Below, piece by piece: positions 47,801-57,974 of a DNA stretch of 64,000 bases. The first letter of the stretch is position 1, and every line of letters begins with the position of its first letter. The stretch is from Gigaspora rosea (lineage: Eukaryota; Glomeromycota; Glomeromycetes; Diversisporales; Gigasporaceae). The translations under genes were made by a program, and so were the position numbers. Under the pieces are notes generated by a model. It was not told the DNA's origin. It saw only the letters and a list, made by a program, of their open reading frames with translations, and searched no databases. The stretch spans positions 127,851 through 191,850 of the forward strand of contig QKWP01000133.1 in assembly GCA_003550325.1 (NCBI GenBank), read 5' to 3'.

Positions 47801-48330
47801 ACGATCAAGAAAATTAACGCCAAAAAGACCAATCGCGAATCACGAAATCTTTATTCATTAAATGCGAATTTTTTAAATAACCAGACTACCTATTATAGAT
47901 ACAAAATGTGTATGCATTTAAAATTTTCTTTTCACAAAATATCTTTTACTAAAGGGTTTAAAAATTGGTGAATAAAATAGACCCAGGTGTTGTATACACA
48001 CTTTTACGGTAGTCCCAATTAGTGTAGCAATGAACTCACAAAAGCATACTGCTTTAGTCTTAACTTTTACTAATTCAGTGACCTAAACAACCAAGCTTTA
48101 TTCCGATCTTAAGTTTCAAACAAAGGTTGTAACCTTCAATAATTGCATGTAATTTAATGTGAACAAAGTCAAATCAGATTATTTCTTTATTAAAAATAAT
48201 GGATTTTATCGTTAAATAAACATCATTTTAATTAATAGAATAAAAATATTAGATACATACGTTAATTAATGTAATTATCAATTGAAAGATCATTTATACC
48301 AGAATCTATAAATTAAACAATTATTAAAAT
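44810..48330. other. non-coding interval
   Basis: AT-rich DNA without supported genes or repeats with clear termini. The ORF at 45935-46144 (minus) has no recognisable features. Confidence 0.6.
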
Positions 48331-48338
48331 ATCATTGC

Positions 48339-49187
48339 TTAAAAGTCAGATATATTATAATGTGCATATTTACCACATGAATTAAGATTTTTGAAGTTAA
48401 GAAGTTTACTCGTAAGTCTATCTTTAGAAAAATTTGGCAATTCGGTTGATAACGCCGGAATGATTTCATCCGAAGTTTTGAATTCATTCAATATTGTTAA
48501 TTTATTTTTGTCTCTTACGAATCTACTATGACATACTATTTTATACCACTCTGACAAATTTCTATGGATATCAAATGCATTTGGTCTATTAGAAGGATTA
48601 GCATCCATACATTTATTTGCTAAATGGATATAACACTCAGGAGTGCCTTTAGCAAACTCAGGACGTAATCCATTACATATTTTAATAGCTAATATCTCGT
48701 CATATTTAACATTATAGTGAGGTGGTTTTCCTGTAGAAACTTCAATCATCATAATACCAAAGCTATAAATATCTGATGCTAGTGTATATGATCGTTCAGT
48801 TAACACTTCTGGCGCAACATAAGGTAAAACACCGTAAATACTATTATCTAAATCAGATTCGTCTTTCTTTCTAGACAATCCTAGATCTGCAATATAAGAT
48901 ATTAAATCACCATTAATATATTGATTTTGCAATATGTTACCACTATGAAAATCTCCATGAATATATTCTGCATTGTGCAGTCTTTTTAAATTTTCTGATA
49001 TATCAACAAGTTGCTTTAATTTACTTTTCCAATTGAGCTCTCGAAAGTTTGATAATAGAAACTCGTGAAGACTTCCTTTATTAGCATATTGAAATACCAT
49101 CAAATATTCATCATTAGTTGTGTTTTGAGTTATTCCATATACCTCAAGATTACTGCCCACTAATCTAAATCGCATGTAATTTTTAAA
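48339..49187 (-). CDS. array exon 9, kinase catalytic region (TKL-like)
   Basis: 283 codons from acceptor AG|TTTAAA to the stop. It has hinge Y-L-M-V-F-Q-Y-A-N-K-G-S-L, catalytic loop H-G-D-F-H-S-G-N (Asp and Asn present; HGD replaces HRD), A-D-L-G-L (DLG replaces DFG), A-P-E-V-L, D-I-Y-S-F-G, and the conserved R in P-S-N-R-P. A tail follows with N-F-K-N-L-N-S-C-G-K-Y-A. This is a Ser/Thr-kinase-like C-lobe of the kind very expanded in Rhizophagus. All residues needed for catalysis are present if an exon with the glycine loop and lysine is joined to it. The phase-0 acceptor fits any of exons 1-8. Confidence 0.85.
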   Translation of the reverse strand, partial: FKNYMRFRLVGSNLEVYGITQNTTNDEYLMVFQYANKGSLHEFLLSNFRELNWKSKLKQLVDISENLKRLHNAEYIHGDFHSGNILQNQYINGDLISYIADLGLSRKKDESDLDNSIYGVLPYVAPEVLTERSYTLASDIYSFGIMMIEVSTGKPPHYNVKYDEILAIKICNGLRPEFAKGTPECYIHLANKCMDANPSNRPNAFDIHRNLSEWYKIVCHSRFVRDKNKLTILNEFKTSDEIIPALSTELPNFSKDRLTSKLLNFKNLNSCGKYAHYNISDF

Positions 49188-49261
49188 CTTGTTAAATAAT
49201 TAAAATTTACAATGTTAATAATGTATCTATATTATAAAATAAATAAATAATCTCAACTTAC

Positions 49262-49737
49262 TTCTTTTAAAAAATCCTTCTGTGATCCAGGTAATGTCTT
49301 AAGTGCAACTACACATGATGGTGTACGTGATTGTGTGATTTGTGTGTAATTATTTGGATCTGAAACTGTCCTTTTACCATCTAACCAAGTTGCTGAAAAC
49401 ACTGAGCCAAACCCCCCCTCACCAATCTTTTGAACATTATCTAATCTATTAAAAGGAATCCATTCGATTACACCTTCATAGAATGCGACTTCAAGTTGAA
49501 ATTCTTTAATGCAATCATCGACATCCTTATTTCCACTTGTCCACCCATGTATTGTTTTCAGAGGGTCACATGTTTGACACAAGCTTTAGATGTGTTATAT
49601 CGGTTACAATTTGCACATTTTCCACAATGCTTATACCTTATAGAACCAAATTCATCAAATACTAAAATATAATCATTTGTTAAGGTGTCTTGAGTTACTC
49701 CATATACTTTAAGTTCACCATTCACACAATCTTTAAA
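49262..49737 (-). pseudogene. array exon 8, full glycine loop but one-base deletion
   Basis: 476 nt. It opens F-K-D-C-V-N-G-E-L-K-V-Y-G-V-T-Q-D. At 49580-49586 GCTTGTGTC replaces the GCTTGGTGTC of other units, a one-base loss that shifts the frame just before C-Q-T-C. The downstream frame encodes I-G-E-G-G-F-G-S-V-F-S-A-T-W and V-A-L-K-T-L-P-G-S, the canonical glycine-rich loop and beta3 lysine. No ATG follows the lesion within the exon, so it cannot simply restart. A sequencing error is possible and would matter greatly here. Confidence 0.75.
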
Positions 49738-49816
49738 CTTATTAAATACAAATATGAATTAAAATAAGGCGCTATACAGTAGTATCATATATAATAATTG
49801 AAATATTCTATCTTAC

Positions 49817-50326
49817 TTCTTCTAATGTATCTAATAAATTTGACGGACATGTAAATGTTTTAAGCTCCACTAGATATGATGGTATACGTGATTGTTTAAA
49901 TTCATATTCATCATTTTCATTTTTATATTCTTCCACATATCGTATTCCATCTAACCAGATTGCAAAAAATCTATCACCAATCTTTTGAATATTATCTAGT
50001 TTATTAAAAGGAATCCATTCGACTACATCTTCATACGATGTGGCTTTAAGTTGAAATTCATGAATGCAATTATCGACATCCTTATTTCCACTTGTCCACC
50101 CTTGTATTGCTTTATGAGGGTCACATGTTTGACACCAAGCGTAATATGTGTTATACCGGTTGCAATTTGCACATATACCAAGTTCTTCATCTCTATTAGA
50201 CCAAAATTCATCAAATACCAACATATATTCATTTGTTACGGTGTCCTGAGTTAGTCCATATACTTTACTATATATGAACTTTTTTTTGGTAAGTTCGCTA
50301 TTATTTAATTCGGCACAATCTTTAAA
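49817..50326 (-). CDS. array exon 7, intact
   Basis: 170 open codons. An eight-residue insertion near 50280 (K-K-K-F-I-Y-S) is unique to this unit. It is most similar to exon 5 (V-F-D-E-F-W, C-N-R-Y-N-T-Y, E-D-V-V-E-W), so the two probably arose by a more recent duplication step. Confidence 0.7.
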
Positions 50327-50405
50327 CTTATTAAATACAAATATAAATTAAAATAAGGCAATATCAGTAATATCATGTAATAATAATTTAAATTTTCTAT
50401 CTTAC

Positions 50406-50873
50406 TTCTTTTAACATTTCTAATAAATTTGGTGAACTAGTTACTGTTTTAAGATCTCCTACGCATGATTGTATACGTGACAGTTTATATTCATCATCAT
50501 AATTTAAATATCGTATTCCATCTAACCATATTGCATAAAATCCATCACCAAGCTTTTGAAAATTATCTAATTTGTTAAAGGGAATCCATTCAATTATATC
50601 TTCATAAGATGTAGCTTTAAGTTGAAATTCTTGAATGCAATTATCGACATCTTTATTTCCACTTGTCCATCCTTGTGTTGTTTTCTGAGGGTCGCATGTT
50701 TGACACCAAGCTTCAGATGTGTTATATCGGTTGCAATTGGCACACTTTCCATAATTATAATTTCTTTTTGAACCAAATTCATCAAATACCAAAAGATACT
50801 CATTTGTTACAGTATCTTGAGTTAGTCCATATACTTTAAGCTCACTATTCTTCAATTGTACACAACCTTTAAA
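50406..50873 (-). CDS. array exon 6, intact
   Basis: 156 open codons beginning F-K-G-C-V-Q-L-K-N-S-E-L-K-V-Y-G-L-T-Q-D. Cysteines C-A-N-C and C-Q-T-C are kept; the loop reads L-G-D-G-F-Y-A-I-W. The beta3 region is V-G-D-L-K-T-V-T. Confidence 0.7.
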
Positions 50874-50948
50874 CTCAAAAAATAAAAATATGAATTAAAT
50901 AAAGCAATATACAGTAGTACCATACAATAGTAATTTAAATATTCTTAC

Positions 50949-51440
50949 TTCTTTTAACATTTCTAATAAATTTGGTGAACAAGTTAATATTTTAAACTCC
51001 ACTACGCATGATGATATACTTGACTGTTCATATTGATATCCACGTTCAGCTTCTTCATAATAATTTACATATCGTATTCCATCTAGCCAGGTAGCTAAAA
51101 ATCTATCACCAGTCTTTTGAAAATTATCTAATTTATTAAAAGGAATCCATTCGACTACATCTTCATACGATGTGGCTTTAAGTTGAAATTCATGAATGCA
51201 ATTATCGATATCCTTATTTCCACTTGTCCACCCTTGCATTGCTTTACGAGGGTCACATGTTTGACACCAAGCGAAATATGTGTTATATCGGTTGCAATTT
51301 GCACATATTCCATACTTTTTATCTCTGTTAAACCAAAATTCATCAAATACTATCATATATTCATTTGTAGTTATGTTTCGAGTTAATCCACATATACGTC
51401 GATTCTTTAATTTACCATCTAATTGCATATGATTTTTAAA
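50949..51440 (-). CDS. array exon 5, intact
   Basis: 164 open codons. Variant residues include C-G-L-T-R-N-I, V-F-D-E-F-W-F-N-R-D, T-G-D-R-F-L-A-T-W, and V-E-F-K-I-L-T around the beta3 lysine. It ends L-E-M-L-K-E before GTAAGA. Confidence 0.7.
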
Positions 51441-51525
51441 CTTACAAAATATAAATAGAATTTATTTATGTGAATGCATTATTAATAAAATAAACTATTA
51501 TATGTAATAAATAATATAATCTTAC

Positions 51526-52008
51526 TTCTTTTAATGTATCTAATAAATTTGGTGAACTAGTTAATGCTTTAAGCTCCACTGGGTATGATGGTATACGTGA
51601 CTGTTTGCATTCATCTTCATCTTCATTGTAATTTTCATATCGTATTCCATCTAACCAGGTTGCAAAAAATCTATCACCGATCTTTTGAATATTATCTAAT
51701 TTGCTAAAAGGAATCCATTCGATTACTTCTTCATAAGATGTGGCTTTAAGTTGAAATTCTTTAATACAATTATCAATATCCTTATTTCCACTTGTCCATC
51801 CTTGTATTATTTTTTGAGGGTCGCATGTTTGACACCAAGCGGAGCCTGTGTTATATCGGTTACAATTTGCACATTTTCCTTTATTCTTAGATCTTTTGGA
51901 ACCAAAATCATCAAATACCATCATATATACATTTGTAATTAAGTTTTGAGTTAATCCATAAATACGTTGATCCTTTAATGTACTCTTTAATTGCATATGA
52001 TTTTTAAA
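51526..52008 (-). CDS. array exon 4, intact
   Basis: 161 open codons, F-K-N-H-M-Q-L at the acceptor to L-D-T-L-K-E at the donor. It contains Y-G-L-T-Q-N, V-F-D-D-F-G-S, C-A-N-C, W-C-Q-T-C and W-I-P-F-S-K-L-D. The glycine loop is reduced to I-G-D-R-F-F-A-T-W and the beta3 lysine lies in V-E-L-K-A-L-T. Confidence 0.7.
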
Positions 52009-52091
52009 CTTATAAGATATAAGTAAAATTTATGTAAATATGTTATCAATTAAATCAAATATATATATATATAAAAATAATATAAGCTTAC

Positions 52092-52595
52092 TTCTTTTAA
52101 TGTATCTAATAAATTTGGAGAACTAGTTAATGTTTTAAGCTCCACTGGGTATGATGGTGTACGTGACTGAGTATATTGATATCCATATTCATTATTTTCA
52201 TTTTTATATTCTTCCGCATATCGTATTCCATCTAACCAGGTTGCTAAAAATCTATCACCAATATTTTGAATATAATCTAATTTATTAAAAGGAATCCATT
52301 CGATTACATCTTCATAAGATGTGGCTTTAAGTTGAAATTCTTTAATGCAATTATCGACTTCCTTATTTCCACTTGTCCATCCTTGTGTTGTTTTCTGAGG
52401 GTCGCATGTCTGACACCAAGCTAAAGATGTGTTATATTGGTTGCAATTGGTGCATTATCCACAATATCCACTTCTTTCATTTTCAGAACTAAATTGATCA
52501 AATACCAACATATATTCACTTGTAGTTATGTTTTGAGTTAATCCATAGATACTTTGACTCCCTAATTCACCCTCTAATTGCATATGATTTTTAAA
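52092..52595 (-). pseudogene. array exon 3, nonsense codon
   Basis: 168 codons in one frame except a TAA near 52448, where other units have AAA or ATA (Y-C-G-stop-C-T-N-C-N-Q-Y-N-T). It then continues W-C-Q-T-C-D-P-Q-K-T-T-Q-G-W to T-L-K-E. Splice sites are intact. Confidence 0.75.
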
Positions 52596-52679
52596 CTTAC
52601 AAAACACAAGTAGAAATTATTTATGTAAATGCATTATTAATTAAATAAACTACATATATGATCAATAATATAAGCTTAC

Positions 52680-53158
52680 TTCTTTTAATGTATCTAATAA
52701 ATTTGGAGAACTAGTTAATGTTTTAAGCTCCACTAAGTATGATGGTGTACGTGACAATTTATATTCATCTTCATCATTTTTATTTTTAAAATTTTCCACA
52801 TATCGTATTCCATCTAACCAGAATGCAAAAAATCTATCATCGATCTTTTGAAAATTATCTAGTTTATTAAAAGGAACCCATTCGATTGCATCTTTATAAG
52901 ATGTGGCTTTAAGTTGAAATTCTTTAATGCAATCATCGACATCCTTATTTCCACTTGTCCATCCTTGTGTTGTTTTTTGAGGGTCACATGTTTGACACCA
53001 AGCATTAGACGTGTTATGTCGGTTACAATTTGTACATTTACCATTCCAAACTCTACGTATGGGTTTAAACTCGTCAAATACCACCATATATCATTTTTGG
53101 TTGTGTTTTGAGTTAATCCATAGACATTTTCACCCATTAATTTCATATGATCTTTAAA
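52680..53158 (-). pseudogene. array exon 2, one-base deletion
   Basis: 479 nt, one short of a multiple of three. The frame runs F-K-D-H-M-K-L-M-G-E-N-V-Y-G-L-T-Q-N-T-T-K-N, then shifts at AATGATATATGG near 53090, where the other copies have AATGAATATATG. It resumes V-V-F-D-E-F-K-P and C-T-N-C-N-R-H-N-T. The acceptor and donor sites are intact. Confidence 0.7.
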
Positions 53159-53249
53159 CTTGCAATATATAGGTAGAATTTATTTATGTAAATGCATTAT
53201 TAATTAAATAAACTACATATATAACGGATAATCAATAATATAATCTTAC

Positions 53250-53618
53250 TTCTTTTAATGTATCCATTAAATTTTGTGAATTAGTTAATGTTTTAAGCTC
53301 CACTGGGTATGATGGTGTACGTGATTGTTTGCATTCGTCTTTAGCTTCATTATAATTTACATATCGTATTCCATCTAACCATGTTGCAAAAAATCTATCA
53401 CCGATCTTTTGAATATTATCTAATTTGTTGAAAGGAATCCATTCTATTACATCTTCATAAGATGTGGCTTTAAGTTGAAATTCTTTAATGCAATTATTGA
53501 CATCCTTATTTCCACTTGTCCATCCTCTTGTTGTTTTCTGGGAGTCGCATGTTTGACACCAAGCGGAACCTTTGTTATATTGGTTACAATTTCCACATTT
53601 TGGCGTAATCCTAATCAT
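53250..53618 (-). CDS. array exon 1 (truncated unit)
   Basis: 123 codons, open, with ATG at 53618. It contains C-G-N-C and C-Q-T-C, W-T-S-G-N-K-D, W-I-P-F-N-K-L-D, I-G-D-R-F-F-A-T-W and V-E-L-K-T-L-T. The usual opening part (Y-G-L-T-Q... V-F-D-E-F) is missing. Upstream sequence ACG-TTTAAAATC resembles the acceptor AAG|TTTAAAAATC of other units, so this may be a deleted unit and not a true first exon. Confidence 0.6.
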
Positions 53619-53756
53619 GATTTTAAACGTTGATGTGTTATTATTTGCAATAAATTAGATATATATAACAAGTTGCGTTACACAGTGTCATCATGATCGT
53701 TACACCGCTGCGCTATACAATTACATTTATTAGTTTTTTTAACAAAGGTGCGTAGC

Positions 53757-54106
53757 ACTGTGTACAGCATCCACTTATTTGCGCGGGTAATACAAGCTCC
53801 TGGAGAGGAAATAGCCAATCGGAGAGTGCAAATTTTGACTATTCCGGATCAGCCCGACGAAGAATTCGAACACGCGTAAAAGAAGAAAAAGCGAAAATAC
53901 GCAAAAACTAAAGTTTAAATCGATCTTGGTGCACTAATTAAAAATGACGGGAATGAAATTTTACTTATATTAAGCATCACTCTAGCCCTATATCCTCTAA
54001 CTTTAAGGCCATAACCCTAAATTTTTATATCACGCACTTAGTTTATTTACAAAATCAGATTTCCTTTTTTGGTTTGTACCCGCGCAAATAAGTAAAATGC
54101 TGTGTA
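53757..54106. mobile_element. TIR element with TGTGTACAGCAT ends
   Basis: TGTGTACAGCAT plus CACTTATTTGCGCGGGTA at the left pairs with TACCCGCGCAAATAAGTAAA plus ATGCTGTGTACA at the right. It lies just upstream of the kinase array. The interior shares GATCAGCCCGACGAAGAA with the inverted block near 55325, so it belongs to a larger palindromic complex (53757-55380). Confidence 0.6.
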
Positions 54107-54132
54107 CATGTACAGGGCTTTACTTCAGTCAG

Positions 54133-55104
54133 GGATGCAAATCTTACGTTTTTGATACTCCTGCACTTACTTTTTTGATGCAGATCTGCATATATATACA
54201 CGTGACTTGTGTTACACAAAGGCCCAGTGCATTGTTTTTGCAAAATAATTTTGGTTACACGCCACTAATGTCGTGTAACGTTATACAAGTCTAATTTTGC
54301 CCGGCATTAAGCTTAATGCTGGTGGGCACTATCATGATCATGCCCCCGGCGGGGTTAGACATAATTCCGGCCCACCCTAACCCTAAATCTAGTGGTACCC
54401 TAACCCGGCATTAAGCTTAATGCTGGTGGGCACTATCATGATAATGCCCCGGCGGGGTTAGACATAATTCCGGCCCACCCCAAAACTAATTGTTCGAAGC
54501 AACATCCAATCACAGTACATATACTAGATGCATATGTCGTGTAACCAGTATATGAACTGTGATTGGATGTTGCTTCGAACAATTAGTTTTTAGGGTTCCT
54601 AGATTTAGGGTTAGAGTGGGCCGGAATTATGTCTAACCCCGCCGGGGCATTATCATGATAGTGCCCACCAGCATTAAGCTTAATGCCGGGTTAGGGTACC
54701 ACTAGATTTAGGGTTAGGGTGGGCCGGAATTATGTCTAACCCCGCCGGGGCATTATCATGATAGTGCCCACCAGCATTAAGCTTAATGCCGGGTTAGGGT
54801 ACCACTAGATTTAGGGTTAGGGTGGGCCGGAATTATGTCTAACCCCGCTGGGGGTATTATCATGATAGTGCCCACCAGCATTAAGCTTAATGCCGGGCAA
54901 AATTAGACTTGTGTAACGTTATACGACATTAGCGGCGTGTAACCAAAAATTATTTTTGCAAAAACAATGCACTGGGCCTTTGTGTAACACAAGTCACATG
55001 TATATATGCAGATCTGCATCAAAAAAGTAAGCGTAATTTTGGGGTACATACAGGAGTATCAAAAAAGTAAGTGCAGGAGTATCAAAAACGTAAGATTTGC
55101 ATCA
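54133..55104. repeat. 1-kb palindrome with GC-rich modules
   Basis: Outer arms (GATGCAAATCTTACGTTTTT at the left against the block ending 55104) and inner arms around 54537 are complementary. A module of about 130 bp, containing GGCATTAAGCTTAATGC, ACTATCATGATAATGCC, GGCGGGGTTAGACATAATTC and CGGCCCACCCTAACCCTAAA, occurs twice in the left arm and three times in the right. The modules contain their own short palindromes. No coding content. Confidence 0.85.
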
Positions 55105-56340
55105 AGGATATTACCAAAAACGGGGATGGCTAAAGCCATTTACCCACGTGATTTTTGAAATTTTAGTTAAAATTCGTGGCAGAGCCTGTTTGCATTAGGT
55201 TTAGGGTTAAGGTTAGGACCAACATAGGTAAAATTGCTTTCCCATTTTTATTAATGGCCCAAGATCGGCCATGAATGCCGTTTTTATGTTTTTGAGTTTT
55301 TTTTTGTTTTTTGACTTCTTCGGGCTGATCTATCTGATTTTTACGAAAATGTTAAGTGGACACATGGCTTTATACGACCGCAAAAACTGAAATCGATTCT
55401 AGAACATTTCTAGAACGATTTACCGGTCTTTGACTGGCCCCGATAAATTTTTTGGCTAAAGTTCAGGGGAACTACACCAGTAGCACTAACTTACTTGATT
55501 AGATGATTGACACAATATATTATACAATATGTTTCACATAGTGGCGTAACGTTTTGCAGTTACAAAAATGGTTTTGCAGCCACAGAGACAAATTGGCCAA
55601 ACTTGATATTATACCAAAAAAAAGTGAAAGTGTACCTTCTGGTCTATAAACTGTCAAAGTAATTTAGTAATCTGCGAAGTAATTTGGAAGTTAGATGAGG
55701 GGTATGTTTGAACACTCAAGTTTAACTTATAGGTAGTCAAGGGGGTCAGCGCTACTATGTGGCGTACATAAGGGGAGTAACAAAAATCAGGTGATTTTTT
55801 AGGGGGGGAGGGGGGTAAAAAAAGTTGAAATTATATATGAACCTGACTATTTATATATTGAGGAAGAGGGAGGGGGGTAGGCCTCTGATAAAAAATAATC
55901 AGGTGATTAATGACACTGCCCTAATGTTATTTATAGATGCCCTCTAAGATTACATATATATAATTTGCTGATATACTATAGCGTAAACTTTTGTAATTAT
56001 TACCCCTATGTAATACTCTGAACTAATCATAAGGTTTTTACTTTTTTTTAAGTTTACTCTTACATACAAACTTACAGAGGTTTACATATTTTTTTTGCTG
56101 ATATATATAATGACATAATTGGGTACACACCAATATAAAAAAATGTGACTATATAAAGGTTAGGCAATTGCTAATTATAACCGGTGGTAAAATTACCTAT
56201 TTATTGTTTAACAAAATTATAATTACATGTATAAATAAAATTATATACATACCGGTAGTTATAACCAGCTTTATTTTTTTTATATTTGTAATATAAAATG
56301 TTCTATATAACCTTTTATATCTTTTTGATAGGCCGCGGTC
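55105..56340. other. non-coding, with G-rich patches
   Basis: AGGGGGGGAGGGGGGT at 55801-55816 and GAGGGAGGGGGGTAGG at 55867-55882 are flanked by AATCAGGTGATT on each side. These could form G-quadruplexes. Otherwise AT-rich without genes. Confidence 0.5.
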
Positions 56341-56342
56341 TA

Positions 56343-56464
56343 GAATTTAGGGTTAGGATTGGCCAAAACAAAGCATAATACAGGCCGGCGTTAGCCGGGC
56401 TAGAGGTTTTCCTAATACACCAGGTAGGGACGGCATAATGCCGGCCGACCCTAACCCTAAATTC
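56343..56464. repeat. 122-bp inverted repeat with GAATTTAGGGTTAGG ends
   Basis: GAATTTAGGGTTAGGATTGG pairs with the inverted block ending 56464. The interior CCGGCGTTAG / GGCATAATGCCGGCC motifs recall the GC-rich module of the 54133-55104 palindrome, so the two are related. Confidence 0.65.
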
Positions 56465-56607
56465 TTAAGTCCTTAGCATAATTCAGGCCGGAATCTTAAT
56501 TCTGGTCTAAAATTCTTAAGTATTAGGTCAGCTCGAAACCAATTCAAGCCAGTTTATATAAACTGCTAAAAATTTGGGAGAATTATCAATTTCCGCCTAT
56601 TACAACA

Positions 56608-57152
56608 TTAATCATTAATCTCATCATAGTCATCATTAATCTCAAAGTAGGCATTAATCGCATCGTAGTTAGTAATCTCATCATAGTTATTAATCTCACT
56701 GTAACTTTCATTTATTAATTGTAATTCTTCATTATCGAGACCACCATATGAAGGTTCAATAAAACTATTTATTAGTGTATCGTTTGCCAACGAAGTTACA
56801 ATTTGATTATAAAATGAATATGAAACCTAAATGAATTAACCTTTTTTAGTACCTTTTTTAGTTAAGAATCATAAAGCTGAACCAATAGATAATTTACCTA
56901 AGTAGACCATTGATTATTATAAAGTGGATTTAATTCTTGAAAAGAGCGTGAAGCCAGAGAAGATTGTTGATTTTGTCCATCTGAAGCGCCTTCTTTCTAA
57001 TACAATCCAAAGGTATGTTGTTTGTAGGAATTGCTGTCATCAGTAGATATCAAATATGAAGAATTACTACTTTCAGCAAACTTCGAATATGACCAAGAAT
57101 TACTGCCTTCACCAGATGTCAAATATTCATATTCAACCCTTTTATTCGTCAT
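56608..57152 (-). pseudogene. two-exon Ser/Asn-rich protein gene with in-frame stops
   Basis: ATG at 57152 begins M-T-N-K-R-V-E-Y-E-Y-L-T-S-G-E-G-S-N-S-W-S-Y, then a TAG near 56998 and E-G-A-S-D-G-Q-N-Q-Q-S-S-L. A donor TTAG|GTAAAT near 56905 and acceptor TTTAG|GTTTCA near 56828 define an intron of about 70 nt. The second part ends with repeats of Y-D-E-I-N and stops at 56608. Composition resembles disordered tails of transcription factors, but there is no DNA-binding domain. Two in-frame TAG codons (both one change from CAG) indicate decay. Confidence 0.45.
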
Positions 57153-57974
57153 AATTTTAGAGCATAAAATACAGAGAACTACCGTTTAACCTAATCTAAC
57201 AGAATTTTGCACAATAACTATTAGAGTACATAGGAAGATCAGAATGCAGACCAACCTTAAAACAAAAATTCATAATAATCTTATGTTTCAAAAAGAATAA
57301 ATCACACCATTTAGAATACATACGTAGATCAGGTTTACAATAGCTGTAAAAAAAGTAGCTTGTGACCTATTATATACCAGAATTAGAACTATAACAGTTA
57401 GAGTATATAGGTAGATCCGAATTCATAACGCCTTAAAGCGGAAATAATAACAACCTTATTTCTTATATTTAAAAAGAATGAAGTAGCTGTGTAAATAACC
57501 TGCAAATGTGCAGTCGTAAGTAACATACATTAGAAGTATAAAAAGAAGAAAAACAAAAAAAAAACCGTATAAGAAATTTAGCCAGTGTAACCATAAGTAT
57601 GTCATAATCTGTTGTGTAACTAGTAAGTTACCACTGGTTAAAAGAAGTTATTTCCTAAAGGTTATATCTATATAAGCGCAAATTATAATTAATATAAAAA
57701 AAGTGATTTAATAAAGATATTTTTTAAAAATTTTATATAATTATAGATAGTTGTTATATAGATAAATTGCAATTTTACTAATCAAATCAACTTTTTGTAA
57801 TAAGTAAATTTGTATACAAAAAATAAATACATTTACTCTAAAATTCTTATACAAATTGGATAACTTTTTATTAGTATAATTTTTTATTTTATATATAAAA
57901 GAATATAGAAAAAAATTTGTACTTTTTTTTAAAGAAATATAAAATAAAAAAATATATTAAAGAAATGAGATTAC

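Larger units (their letters stand above)
48339..53618 (-). pseudogene. kinase gene with eight tandem N-lobe exons plus one catalytic exon
   Basis: Nine exons can be placed on the minus strand: 53250-53618, 52680-53158, 52092-52595, 51526-52008, 50949-51440, 50406-50873, 49817-50326, 49262-49737 and 48339-49187. Repeat period is 547-589 bp. Every junction is GAA|GTAAGN at the 5' side and AG|TTTAAA at the 3' side, all phase 0, with introns of 74-91 nt. Each repeated exon encodes the kinase beta4-beta5 strand region, then a CxxC-x9-CxxC segment, W-T-S-G-N-K, W-I-P-F-N-K-L and a degenerate beta1-beta3 region. Only exon 8 keeps a proper glycine-rich loop, and only exon 9 has the catalytic lobe. 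Exon 2 and exon 8 each lack one base and exon 3 has a stop, so full-length translation is impossible. Because all exons are symmetric, skipping damaged ones would keep frame. Confidence 0.75.

Noticed and set aside
50023..51942. Short ORFs in other frames or on the plus strand across the kinase array
   Set aside because: They recur at the same relative place in each unit and mirror the real exon sequence.
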